The position numbers were made by a program, and so were the translations under genes. The notes beneath the pieces are model-generated. The model did no database searches, was not told the origin of the DNA, and saw only the letters and a list, made by a program, of their open reading frames with translations. Shown piece by piece: positions 42,052-49,950 of a stretch of 64,000 nucleotides of DNA; position 1 is the stretch's first letter; every line of letters begins with the position of its first letter. Source of the stretch: Streptomyces misionensis (GTDB lineage Bacteria; Actinomycetota; Actinomycetes; Streptomycetales; Streptomycetaceae); the NCBI RefSeq assembly GCF_900104815.1, contig NZ_FNTD01000004.1:186001-250000 (forward strand), read 5' to 3'.

Positions 42052-42648
42052 TCAGTCCCGTCCCGGCCGGGAAGCGGCGCCGTACCCGGAGTCGCACAGT
42101 TCGGCGACGAGGCCGCGTGCGTACTCCTCGTTCGTTTCCGGGATCGAGAACACCACCCGGAAGTAGAGGGGTGCGACCACGTGATCCAGCACCCGCTCCA
42201 GTGGGGGTGCGCTCTCGCCCCGCCGCTCCGCGGCCTCCAGAGCGGCGTGGAACCGGGTGCTGACCCGCTCCAGGCACTCGCGCAACCCCGCTCGCCGCTC
42301 GTCCACGTCCGGGGCCACTTCGGCCCGGAAGAAGGCGACGCCGCCCGGCTGGGACAGGTCGGTGAGCGTCCACACGGCGGCCCGTTCCAGGTCCTTGCGC
42401 AGATCTCCGAGCAGCTCCGGCGCCCCCTCGTCCTGGCGCTGGGCCGCCACGTCCGCCAGAAGGGCGGAGATCGTCCCCCAACGGCGGTACAGCGAGCTGG
42501 GGTTGACGCCCGCTCGGCGCGCCACCACGGGGATGGTGACCTTCTCGGCTCCGACTTCCTGCACCAGGTCCACGGTCGCCCGGTGCACGGCGGCGCGCAC
42601 GCGGGCGCTCCGGCCGCCGGGACGGCTGTCTTTGCTTTTGGCGGGCAT
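42052..42648 (-). CDS. TetR family transcriptional regulator
   Basis: 198-residue repressor with an N-terminal HTH (EKVTIPVVARRAGVNPSSLY) and a C-terminal effector domain containing ESAPPLERVLDHVVAPLYFRV, typical of the TetR_C group. Divergent from the NTF2-like gene; the 100-base gap holds two dyads of the same design (TTAAAGC-N10-GCTTTA), one next to each start, which are its probable operators. The carotenoid oxygenase gene follows 179 bases downstream on the same strand and may belong to the regulon. Start ATG 42648. Confidence 0.9.
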   Translation of the reverse strand: MPAKSKDSRPGGRSARVRAAVHRATVDLVQEVGAEKVTIPVVARRAGVNPSSLYRRWGTISALLADVAAQRQDEGAPELLGDLRKDLERAAVWTLTDLSQPGGVAFFRAEVAPDVDERRAGLRECLERVSTRFHAALEAAERRGESAPPLERVLDHVVAPLYFRVVFSIPETNEEYARGLVAELCDSGYGAASRPGRD

Positions 42649-42657
42649 GCCCCCACC

Positions 42658-42681
42658 TTAAAGCATTGGGTTGCGCTTTAG
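42658..42681. promoter_or_regulatory. TetR operator copy 1
   Basis: TTAAAGC at 42658-42664 and GCTTTAG at 42675-42681, spacer 10, beginning nine bases upstream of the TetR start codon. Confidence 0.7.
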
Positions 42682-42702
42682 CGAGCGAGGTGCCTAAGGT
42701 TT

Positions 42703-42726
42703 TTAAAGCGGAGATCGCCGCTTTAA
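42703..42726. promoter_or_regulatory. TetR operator copy 2
   Basis: TTAAAGC at 42703-42709 and GCTTTAA at 42720-42726, spacer 10 (a perfect 8-bp dyad if the flanking G/C is counted). Its centre is 45 bp from copy 1 and it lies just upstream of the NTF2-like gene leader. Confidence 0.75.
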
Positions 42727-42748
42727 GCATCGTCCCAAGGGAGATCCG

Positions 42749-43135
42749 ATGACCCCGTACGAAGTCCAGCACCAGCTCGGCAAGAAGTTCCACGCCTGTC
42801 TCACCGCGGGTGACTGGGAGGGCATCCGCGGCCTGCTCACCGACGACGCCACCTGGACGCTCCCCGGTGACAACACCATCTCCGGTACGGCGGTGGGCGC
42901 GGAGGCCGTCGTGGAGCGGGCGAAGAAGATCGCCTCCTACGGTCTCGACTTCGAGCTGCTGCACATCCTGGTGAGCCGCGAGAACATGGCCCTGTCCCTG
43001 CACAACACCGCCCGCCGGGGCGAGGTCCGGCTGGACGAGTACCTCTCCACCGTCTGCCGCCTCCGCGACGGCAAGATCGCGAACATCGAGACCTACCTGT
43101 CCGATGTCCCCGGCATGAACGCGTTCTTCGTCTGA
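42749..43135 (+). CDS. NTF2-like / SnoaL-like domain protein
   Basis: 128-residue cone-shaped alpha+beta barrel protein of the SnoaL/nuclear transport factor 2-like superfamily. The opening helices (YEVQHQLGKKFHACLTAGDW) lead into RGLLTDDATWTLPGDNTISG and the strands RLDEYLSTVCRLRDGKIANI end with ETYLSDVPGMNAFF, the normal family layout. Such proteins act as isomerases, cyclases or small-ligand binders; the catalytic residues cannot be assigned. ATG 42749 with AGGGAGA. Controlled by the divergent TetR protein. Ligand is possibly an aromatic product of the nearby carotenoid oxygenase; this is speculation. Confidence 0.88.
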   Translation: MTPYEVQHQLGKKFHACLTAGDWEGIRGLLTDDATWTLPGDNTISGTAVGAEAVVERAKKIASYGLDFELLHILVSRENMALSLHNTARRGEVRLDEYLSTVCRLRDGKIANIETYLSDVPGMNAFFV

Positions 43136-43164
43136 GCGGCGCCGCTCACACCGTTCTCCGGTAG

Positions 43165-43204
43165 GCCCGGCCAGGCCGGCGGCTCCGCGGCGGCCTGGCC
43201 GGGC
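43165..43204. terminator. 14-bp perfect hairpin terminator
   Basis: GCCCGGCCAGGCCG (43165-43178) pairs with 43191-43204 around a 12-base loop, 30 bases beyond the NTF2-like stop. Confidence 0.85.
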
Positions 43205-43418
43205 TCTGTCGCGAAGCCGTCTCTGGGAACGGTGACTTCCCTTCCCGGGCCGCCACCCGGGCTCCCTCGCAGTTCATCGCGGCGCGTACCGGGGCCCGGC
43301 ACCGCCCGACTCGCTCCCGGGCCGTCCTCGTCTCTGCCGCCGGATACGCGCTTACGCCAACTGCCGTGTCTGGCACGGAGTTCGCGGGGCATCCGGACAG
43401 CAGGAAGGAGGCTGCCGG

Positions 43419-44081
43419 ATGACGACTCCCGCCACACGCCCGCACAGGCGCATGCCCGGCTGGGCGAAGGTGGTGACCACCTTCGCGCTGGTGCTCGTGC
43501 TGCTGTTCGCCGGTATCAAGCTGGCGGTGCTTCCGGGCGTCAAGGATCTGTTCGGCACGCAGACGCACGACCGCTCGGGGCCCGCGCTCCTCAAATCCGT
43601 CAGGGACATGAGCCGTTACGACGCGGCCTCGGGCAACTTCCAGGTCGTCGTCGACCTGGAGAAGGACGCGAAGTACCTGCCGGACGCCGTTCGCGGCACC
43701 CGCACCCTGTATGTCGGCGCGGGCACCGTGGACGCCTATGTGGACCTCGGCAAGGTCGGCGACAAGGACGTGACGGTGAACAAGGACCGTACGTCGGCCA
43801 CGCTGCGGCTCCCGCACGCGCGGCTGGGTGAACCGGCCCTGGACGCCGACCACTCCTACGCCGTCTCCAAGCAGCGCGGACTCCTCGACCGCCTGGGCGA
43901 CCTGTTCTCGGACAACCCCAACAGCGAGCACGCCGTGCAGAAGCTCGCCGTGTCCCACATCGGAGAGGCGGCCAGGAACAGCGGACTGACCGCACGGGCC
44001 GAGACCAACACCACGGCAATGCTGGAGGGCCTGCTGCACTCGCTCGGCTTCAAGGAAGTGCACGTCTCCTACGGGTCGTGA
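43419..44081 (+). CDS. DUF4230 domain membrane-anchored protein
   Basis: 220-residue protein with one N-terminal membrane segment (VVTTFALVLVLLFAGIKLAV, about 19-38) and the rest outside the cytosol. The extracellular part matches DUF4230: ALLKSVRDMSRYDAASGNFQ, then strands VVVDLEKDAKYLP and TLYVGAGTVDAYVDLG. Function of the family is unknown; it occurs as a single-pass envelope protein in many bacteria. ATG 43419 with GGAAGGAGG at good spacing. It stands upstream of the VanZ-like gene by 81 bases on the same strand, so the two envelope genes may be co-transcribed. Confidence 0.88.
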   Translation: MTTPATRPHRRMPGWAKVVTTFALVLVLLFAGIKLAVLPGVKDLFGTQTHDRSGPALLKSVRDMSRYDAASGNFQVVVDLEKDAKYLPDAVRGTRTLYVGAGTVDAYVDLGKVGDKDVTVNKDRTSATLRLPHARLGEPALDADHSYAVSKQRGLLDRLGDLFSDNPNSEHAVQKLAVSHIGEAARNSGLTARAETNTTAMLEGLLHSLGFKEVHVSYGS

Positions 44082-44162
44082 TCCGCGCGCGGCGCCCGGC
44101 ATCGCGCCGGCCTCACGGTTGACCGCTCCACCACACAGGGTCGTTGACGACTGGAGGACCGA

Positions 44163-44909
44163 ATGGCCCGCACCGCTCCGTACTCACGCGCAGCCGCTCC
44201 CGGTCGCGCGCCCCGGTCGAGTCGCCTCGCCTGGTTCGGCCGCCGGGGCCGGGCAGGGGCGCGGTCCCGGGAGGACAGCGAGAAGGCCCCGGCGGCGGAG
44301 GCGGGGGGCGGGGGTCGTCTGGCGAAGGCGCGCTCGCGCCGGCGCGGCGGCCCCTTCCGGAGCGCGAGGGCGGGCGCGGCGGGCGGCGCCCGTGGGGCCG
44401 CCGCGGTGAAGCGTGCCGCCGGGAAGACGACGCCGGCTCCCCCGCGCCGTCGGCACGTGCTTCCGCTGCCCGTCCGCATGCTGGCGATGCTGGGCGCCTT
44501 CGTCTTCATGGTGGCCTTCGCCGTTGTACTGGCCAAGATCACTCTGGCGCCGTCCCCGGCGTCCGTCTCCCTCGCGCACAGCAACCTGCATCCCGGCCGC
44601 TCCATCAGGGCCTATCTGGACCAGCCCGAACTGCGCGACGCCGCCAAGCAGATCGGCGGCAACATCCTGCTGGGCGTACCGTTCGGGGTCCTGGTGCCGG
44701 TGCTCGCGCCGGGGGCCCGGGGGATCTGGCGGGTCCTGCTGCTGACCGCGACCGTGATGCTGCTGGTGGAGATGGCGCAGGGCGCACTGGTCACCGGGCG
44801 GGCCTTCGACGTGGACGACGTCATCCTCAACACGACCGGCGCGCTGGTCGGTTACCTGCTGATGGGCCGCAGGCTGGGGCGGGTGCACGATCGCCGCAGG
44901 AGCGACTGA
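44163..44909 (+). CDS. VanZ-like family membrane protein with long basic N-terminus
   Basis: 248-residue membrane protein. The first 100 residues are Arg/Ala/Gly-rich and probably disordered and cytosolic. The following part has four hydrophobic segments with the VanZ-like signature: LRDAAKQIGGNILLGVPFGV, VLLLTATVMLLVEMAQGAL and FDVDDVILNTTGALVGYLLM. VanZ gives low-level teicoplanin resistance in enterococci, but most family members have unknown envelope roles. ATG 44163 with TGGAGGA. The long basic extension is unusual for the family. Confidence 0.9.
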   Translation: MARTAPYSRAAAPGRAPRSSRLAWFGRRGRAGARSREDSEKAPAAEAGGGGRLAKARSRRRGGPFRSARAGAAGGARGAAAVKRAAGKTTPAPPRRRHVLPLPVRMLAMLGAFVFMVAFAVVLAKITLAPSPASVSLAHSNLHPGRSIRAYLDQPELRDAAKQIGGNILLGVPFGVLVPVLAPGARGIWRVLLLTATVMLLVEMAQGALVTGRAFDVDDVILNTTGALVGYLLMGRRLGRVHDRRRSD

Positions 44910-45004
44910 CGCGAGCGGCGGGGCGGGCGTGCCGTACGCGGTGAAGCCGCCGGACGTCGCGCCGGCGGGCCGGTGGCGACGCGCACAAGCGGAAGGCTTC
45001 GTCC

Positions 45005-45041
45005 GAGTAGTGCGGATGATCTTTCACTGAGTAGTGTGCGG
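45005..45041. repeat. direct repeat GAGTAGTG(TG)CGG upstream of hydrolase
   Basis: GAGTAGTGCGG (45005-45015) and GAGTAGTGTGCGG (45029-45041) lie 24 bp apart in the 190-base gap before the alpha/beta hydrolase gene. They could be activator or repressor half-sites. Confidence 0.4.
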
Positions 45042-45100
45042 CATCCGATCGTCCACGGCGCCGGCAGGGCGACGCGCGTACCGCCGACAGGGGCCGGAAA

Positions 45101-45976
45101 GTGAGCAGACAGATGCAACCGACGTTCGTACTGGTCCACGGAGCCTTCGCCAACTCCTTCTCCTTCGCGCCGCTCCAAGCCGAACTCGGCCTCCTCGGAC
45201 ACCGCTCGGTCGCCGTCGACCTGCCGGGGCACGGGTTCGCGGCGACGTACCCGCGCTCCTACCAGGCGCCGCAGGACCTCGAAGCACTCGCCACCGCGCC
45301 CGGGGCCATCAAGGGCGTGACGCTCGCCGACAACGCCACGCACCTCATCGGGATCCTGGAGCGGGCCAAGCGGAACGGGCCCGTCATCCTCGTCTCCCAC
45401 AGCCGAGGGGGCATGACGGCCACCGTCGCGGCCAATCGGAGGCCCGACCTGATCGACCGCATCGTCTACGTCTCCGCCTGGTGTCCCGTCGACCTCGACG
45501 TCAGCGCCTACTACGCCGAGCCCGAGATGGCCGCGGTCGACGCCACGGGGCTGGCCTCGGCGATGGTCGGCGACCCCGCCGAACTCGGACTGCTGCGCTC
45601 CAACTTCCGCACCGCCGACCCCGGCGTCCTCGCGGCCTTCAAGGCGGCGTTCCTCGCCGACGGAACGGACGACGAGTTCATGGTCTTCCTCAACACCTTC
45701 CAGCCCGACGAGAACCTCGACGCCGGCACGCCGGACGACCGCGCACAGGCCGACACGTGGGGCCGCATCCCCAGGACGTACGTCCGGCTGACCGACGACA
45801 CCAGCGTGCCGCTCGCCATGCAGGACCGGATGATCCGCGAGGGCGACGCGCTGACGCCGGAGAACCCCTACGACGTCCGCACGCTCACCAGCAGCCACCT
45901 GAAGTGGCTGGTCGACCCGGCGCCGGCGGCCCAGGTCCTGGCTGACACCGCCGCGCTGTTGCCTTCCGGCTCGTAG
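45101..45976 (+). CDS. alpha/beta fold hydrolase
   Basis: 291-residue cytosolic hydrolase. It starts QPTFVLVHGAFANSFSFAPL, with the oxyanion HG motif; the nucleophile elbow is SHSRGGMTAT, and the fold continues to RLTDDTSVPLAMQDRMIRE (acid region) and LTSSHLKWLVDP, where His is likely the third triad member. The family is that of salicylate/methyl-ester esterases and hydroxynitrile lyase-like proteins common in Streptomyces. Substrate unknown. Start is GTG 45101 or ATG 45113; both have weak purine-rich upstream sequence. Confidence 0.88.
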   Translation: MSRQMQPTFVLVHGAFANSFSFAPLQAELGLLGHRSVAVDLPGHGFAATYPRSYQAPQDLEALATAPGAIKGVTLADNATHLIGILERAKRNGPVILVSHSRGGMTATVAANRRPDLIDRIVYVSAWCPVDLDVSAYYAEPEMAAVDATGLASAMVGDPAELGLLRSNFRTADPGVLAAFKAAFLADGTDDEFMVFLNTFQPDENLDAGTPDDRAQADTWGRIPRTYVRLTDDTSVPLAMQDRMIREGDALTPENPYDVRTLTSSHLKWLVDPAPAAQVLADTAALLPSGS

Positions 45977-46069
45977 CCCCGGGCGGACGGCCTACGCGCT
46001 CCTCGGTCGCGGGGAGTAGGTCCTGCGCCCCAGGCGCGACCCGTGCTCGCCTGGCTAGGGTCGCTCTTC

Positions 46070-46531
46070 ATGGACACCACGGGAACCGTTCCCCGCCGGA
46101 CAGCGGAGCGCGTACGCGACACTCTCGAACGACTCGTCACCGAGCGGGACGTGTGGCTGTCGACGGCTCACCCCGATCACGGACCGCACCAGGTTCCGCT
46201 GTGGTTCTTCTGGGACGGCCGGGCCTTGTGGATGTGCACCGGCGCCACCTCCGTGACCGCGCGGAACGTCCGCGCGGAGCCGCGCGTGCGCCTCGCGCTG
46301 CCGGACACCTTCGACGTGGTGCTCCTCCAGGGTGAGGCCACGTGCTTCCCGGACGATGAGGTGCCCGCGGCCGCAGCGGAGGCGTTCGCCGGCAAGTTCG
46401 GCTGGGATCCGCGTGCGGAAGAGGCTCCCCAGGTGTACGTACGCGTGGTGCCGCGGACCGTGCGCGCCTGGCGCGGCGTGCCGGAACTGCGCGGGAGAGT
46501 CGTCATGCGCGACGGGGCGTGGCTGGCATGA
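46070..46531 (+). CDS. pyridoxamine 5'-phosphate oxidase-like (F420/FMN) protein
   Basis: 153-residue split-beta-barrel flavin or deazaflavin-binding protein. RDVWLSTAHPDHGPHQVPLW, then VTARNVRAEPRVRLAL and VYVRVVPRTVRAWRG follow the PPOX family closely. In actinobacteria such small proteins are often F420-dependent reductases or FMN-binding oxidases; the cofactor cannot be decided. The ATG at 46070 is preferred to an upstream in-frame GTG at 46043. Convergent with the M48-like gene, 26 bases apart. Confidence 0.88.
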   Translation: MDTTGTVPRRTAERVRDTLERLVTERDVWLSTAHPDHGPHQVPLWFFWDGRALWMCTGATSVTARNVRAEPRVRLALPDTFDVVLLQGEATCFPDDEVPAAAAEAFAGKFGWDPRAEEAPQVYVRVVPRTVRAWRGVPELRGRVVMRDGAWLA

Positions 46532-46556
46532 CGACCGTCCCGCGCCGACGGCCTGC

Positions 46557-47834
46557 CTAACCGGCCCTGCTCCGCAGCTCGTCCGCGATCGCGGTCCGCA
46601 GCGGCCGGAGTTCTTCGTCGATCGCCTGCGCTTCCTCTCCACTCGGCGGCGCCGCGGTCCTGGGGCCGGGAATCCGGTTCACGAACTGGATGCGGAAGTA
46701 CGTGGGCGGGGAGCTGCCGTCGGTCGAGGTGCCGCGCAACCGGGCGAGGCGCAGGAGCCGCTCGCGTTCCGTGTCCGGAACCGACGCCAGGGATGCGCGC
46801 ACCCGTGCCCAGACGTCGCCCCCGCTCCGGGCCGCTCGTTCGACGGCGAAGCGGGCGGTCTCGTCCAGCAGCAGCGCCCGGAGCAGCCCGTCCGCCGAGG
46901 CGGTGGAAGAGACCCGGACGGACATCTCGTCGGCCCGGTACTGCGACTGCCTGCCGGAGAGGTCGTCGAGCCGGCCGAGCAGCCGGTGGAGCGCGAGCAT
47001 GCCGTGGGCCAACAGGTTCTGCAGGGGTTGGGCAAGGGCATGGCCCAGGCTGATGTTGGTGTTCTGCCGCAGCGAGTCCGGGCGGAACGCGTTCGCGTCC
47101 GCCACGCCCTGCCGTGCGGCCTCCAGTTCGGTCGTGGGGCTGATCATGTCCGCCCAGGTGGCGAGCGCGTCCAGGGCCGTCCGGATCCAGGCGCCGCTCG
47201 GACCGCCCCGGGTCGAGGCACGACCGAGGTCATGGCCGAGCAGTGCGAGCCGCTGGTCGGCGGTGAGGGTCTCCCAGAGCGGCAGACCGATGACGAGGAC
47301 ACGCCGCCGGCGCGGTCCCACCACCGTGCAGCCCGAGCCGTACCGCGCGTCGACGGCGATCGCGTCCATCGGCTTGGTGCCGAGTTCGGCGGCGATCCGC
47401 TTCGTCACCGCATGCAGCACCGGCGCGGCGGCGGCGTCCAGGGTGTGCCGGGGCATCCTGCCGAATCGTGGACGGAGCACCAGTGCGATGACGCATTCCG
47501 CCGCGCCCAGTACCCGCTCCGGCCAGGTGCCGACGACGAGCAACCACACGCCGGTACCCGCGAGCGCGACGGTGACCAGGTTGACGACGGTCGCGAGCGC
47601 CAGCGCGCCGACGAGGGCGGCATTCCACGGCGCGGTCCTACGGCCGTCCGCCAATACGCGTTCGAGCGCGCGCTGCTGACGGGCCAAGGACCTCGGTCCG
47701 CCCTTCCAAGAGACATCGCCGCCCTGCGGGTCGAGATTCCAGTCGCAGGCCGGGCACCAGGCGCTGAACCGGGGATCCGAGTCCGGCAGGGCCGCGTGAC
47801 ATCGCGGGCAGCCAGGGCCTATGTCTTCGTACAC
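46557..47834 (-). CDS. M48-like membrane protein with degenerate zinc site
   Basis: About 425-residue protein. The N-terminus holds a zinc ribbon (CPRCHAALPD ... WCPACDW), then a basic region and two adjacent membrane segments near residues 90-140. The C-terminal half follows the layout of M48 metallopeptidases (Ste24/HtpX-like), with RYGSGCTVVGPRRRRVLVIG and the helix that should carry HExxH. Here that helix reads LLGHDLGRAS: Glu is replaced by Asp and the second His by Arg, so peptidase activity is doubtful. The start is uncertain: GTG 47834 gives the zinc-ribbon N-terminus, a TTG at 47894 would add 20 residues; neither has a clear ribosome-binding site. Confidence 0.7.
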   Translation of the reverse strand: MYEDIGPGCPRCHAALPDSDPRFSAWCPACDWNLDPQGGDVSWKGGPRSLARQQRALERVLADGRRTAPWNAALVGALALATVVNLVTVALAGTGVWLLVVGTWPERVLGAAECVIALVLRPRFGRMPRHTLDAAAAPVLHAVTKRIAAELGTKPMDAIAVDARYGSGCTVVGPRRRRVLVIGLPLWETLTADQRLALLGHDLGRASTRGGPSGAWIRTALDALATWADMISPTTELEAARQGVADANAFRPDSLRQNTNISLGHALAQPLQNLLAHGMLALHRLLGRLDDLSGRQSQYRADEMSVRVSSTASADGLLRALLLDETARFAVERAARSGGDVWARVRASLASVPDTERERLLRLARLRGTSTDGSSPPTYFRIQFVNRIPGPRTAAPPSGEEAQAIDEELRPLRTAIADELRSRAG

Positions 47835-47991
47835 GGAGGTGATCTTGTCTCTGTGGGTGGCGCGGCAACAGATCGCGCTTGAGGCTTTGTCCAATCATTG
47901 CGCGTCGTTGGCGTGCCGCCGTGCTCCGTTCGCCCGGTTCGCGGCGTTGGCCCCGACACGGTCCGTCGGTCCGCCTGCGGCCTCGCGTGTT

Positions 47992-48689
47992 CTACCGCGT
48001 CACCGGGCGGTTGGCGGCCGTGTACTCGTCCGCGATGCCGAAGACGCCGGCACAGCACGGGCATTCCGCCTTGCCGAAAAGGTGGGCGATTCCGTCGGCG
48101 AGCGTCTCCTGCCCGTCGCGGACGGTGATCCGGTGCATCCAGCGGCCGGTTCCGGTGAGTTCGTCGGCGGTGGCCGGCCGCAGGTCCCGCCGGATCTCCT
48201 CGTTCCCGTCCCGCGCCTGCGAGCAGCGTCCGAATCCACCGATGACGATCATCACGCCCGTGCCGCAGTGGGGGCAGTCCACGTGGTGGACGTCGTCGGT
48301 GAAACCCTCCAGGGCGTTCGCCCAGTGGTACTCCTCCTCGGCCGCGAGCAGGGCGCGGAAGCACACCGGACAGTCGGCCGGCCGCGAGCGCAGGTGCCGG
48401 TCCAGGACATCGCGGAACTCCCTGACCGCGTCAGCGCGGTCCGCCAGCAGGTCGTCACAGCCGTGTCGCCCGGCGTCGCGCTCCAGGATCTTCCCGGCAA
48501 GGGCGCGTGCCCCGGCACTGCGGGGAGCGAGGCGCACCAGGTGCGGCAGGCGGAACCAGCCGGGGACACCAGGTCGTGTTCCAGGACGAGTCGCCATCCC
48601 AGCTCCTTCCACGCCTCGGCGTCGTCCTGGTGCTCCACCCGCCGCAAAAGCTCCGGAACCCGGTCGACGCCGAAGCGGCAGTCACGCAT
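47992..48689 (-). pseudogene. zinc-ribbon hypothetical protein, frameshifted
   Basis: Two frames together give one plausible protein. The first runs from about 48689 (MRDCRFGVDRVPELLRRVEH, EAWKELGWRLVLEHDLV) and loses meaning near 48565; the second frame then continues GWFRLPHLVRLAPRSAGARA through three Cys pairs (CPVC, CPHC, CPCC) to the stop at 47992. The switch occurs at a run of Cs in GTGTCCCCGG, so a small insertion or deletion, or a sequencing error, is likely. The intact product would be about 230 residues with several zinc-binding CxxC motifs. Family and function unknown. Upstream of the M48-like gene on the same strand. Confidence 0.65.
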
Positions 48690-48729
48690 CTCCGCCCACT
48701 CCACCCTCCGAGTACGGGCGGTGAGTCGT

Positions 48730-49950
48730 TCACATGAAATTGCGGGTGTGCAGGGCCGAGAGGGCCGCCGCCTCGTCCTCCGGGAAGCCCAGTCGGGACA
48801 GCCGGTGGCGTCGGCCTTCGTCCATGTCGGCGCGCAGCCGCCGCACCGCGCGCCAGCCGCGTTCGATCGCGTCCGGGTTCCAGGAGCCCGCCGCGAGCAG
48901 CACCAGGGCGTCGAACACCTCCGCGTTCAGGCCGGCGGTGTGCACCAGGGCCTCGTGGCGGCGTTCCACGGCGGCGCGCAGCCTGCCGCGCAGGCGGGGG
49001 TCGACGGTGCTGCGGTGTTCGAGGTGGCCCAGGCCGAAGGCGACGTGGCGTGCCTCGTCCTGGCGGACCAGTTGGCTGATGCGGTGCGTGAGGGGGTCGG
49101 GTGCGTGCCGTTCGAGGAAGGCCAGCAGGTTGAGGAAGCTGCCTTCGCCGAGCACGGACAGCAGGAAGGAGGCGATGGAGAAGTCCGGCTCCCTCATCAG
49201 GGTCGCCAGGGAGGCCCGGCCGCCGACCGACGAGGTGCCCAGCCGGCCGCCCTTGAGCAGTGCCCGCCGGGTGAAGACCTCGACGTGCCGGGCTTCGTCG
49301 GCGGCCTGTACGGCGAGCAGTTGCAGCACCTCCCGGAAGTGCGGGTGCACCTGGGTCAGCAGCCGCCCGGGGATGACCAGGGCGGCCTGTTCGTTCTCCA
49401 CCAGGTAGGTCATCACCTGCACGACGGCCGTCTCGATGTCGTCGGGCAGGACGAAGGGCGTGTCCCAGGGGATCGCGGTGTGCGGGTCCCATTGGGCGGC
49501 GGTCGCCTGGCGGTACAGGCGTGGTGCCAGGTCCGTCCAGGCGGTGTCGCGGTCGGCGACGGCGAAGTGCAGTTCGGGTCCGCCGGCCTCGACGAGCGCA
49601 CCGCGCGCGGCCAGTCCCCAGTGCGCCGGAGCGTGCTCGGCGACACCGTCCGCTCCGGGGCGCCCGGCGCGTTCGGCACCGTCCCAGCGGTCCGCCGCGG
49701 CCGTGCCCCGGCGGACGTGGGCGCGCACGGGGGCTTCGTCGGCGGGTGCGGCGGTGACGGTGTGGCCTTCGCGGCGGCACCAGACGGCCAGGTGGGACAG
49801 GAGTTCCGGGTGCGTGCCCGCCACGGCGACCTGCCGGCCGGGGGCCACCTCACGCAGCGCCCGGCGCAGCAGCAGGTGCGCTCCCCGGTCGAAGCCGAGT
49901 CCGGCGAGGTCCAGCGGCACGGTGTCGGGCCGCGGGGCGCCACCGGTCAT
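48730..49950 (-). CDS. TusA-like / diiron ferritin-like fusion protein
   Basis: 406-residue soluble protein, last gene of a three-gene operon. Residues about 10-70 look like a TusA/SirA domain (VPLDLAGLGFDRGAHLLL ... HLAVWCRREGHTV), but the sulfur-carrying Cys of CPxP is replaced (LGFDRG). Residues about 165-390 form a ferritin-like four-helix bundle with a full diiron ligand set: Glu185 or 187 in LVENEQAAL, Glu219-x-x-His222 in DEARHVEVF, Glu269 in LGEGSF and Glu299-x-x-His302 in QDEARHVAFG. This pattern is that of diiron oxygenases/oxidases, for example AurF-like enzymes. ATG 49950 overlaps the preceding gene by four bases. Substrate unknown; partners suggest oxidation of a small organic sulfur, nitrogen or phosphorus compound. 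Confidence 0.78.
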   Translation of the reverse strand: MTGGAPRPDTVPLDLAGLGFDRGAHLLLRRALREVAPGRQVAVAGTHPELLSHLAVWCRREGHTVTAAPADEAPVRAHVRRGTAAADRWDGAERAGRPGADGVAEHAPAHWGLAARGALVEAGGPELHFAVADRDTAWTDLAPRLYRQATAAQWDPHTAIPWDTPFVLPDDIETAVVQVMTYLVENEQAALVIPGRLLTQVHPHFREVLQLLAVQAADEARHVEVFTRRALLKGGRLGTSSVGGRASLATLMREPDFSIASFLLSVLGEGSFLNLLAFLERHAPDPLTHRISQLVRQDEARHVAFGLGHLEHRSTVDPRLRGRLRAAVERRHEALVHTAGLNAEVFDALVLLAAGSWNPDAIERGWRAVRRLRADMDEGRRHRLSRLGFPEDEAAALSALHTRNFM

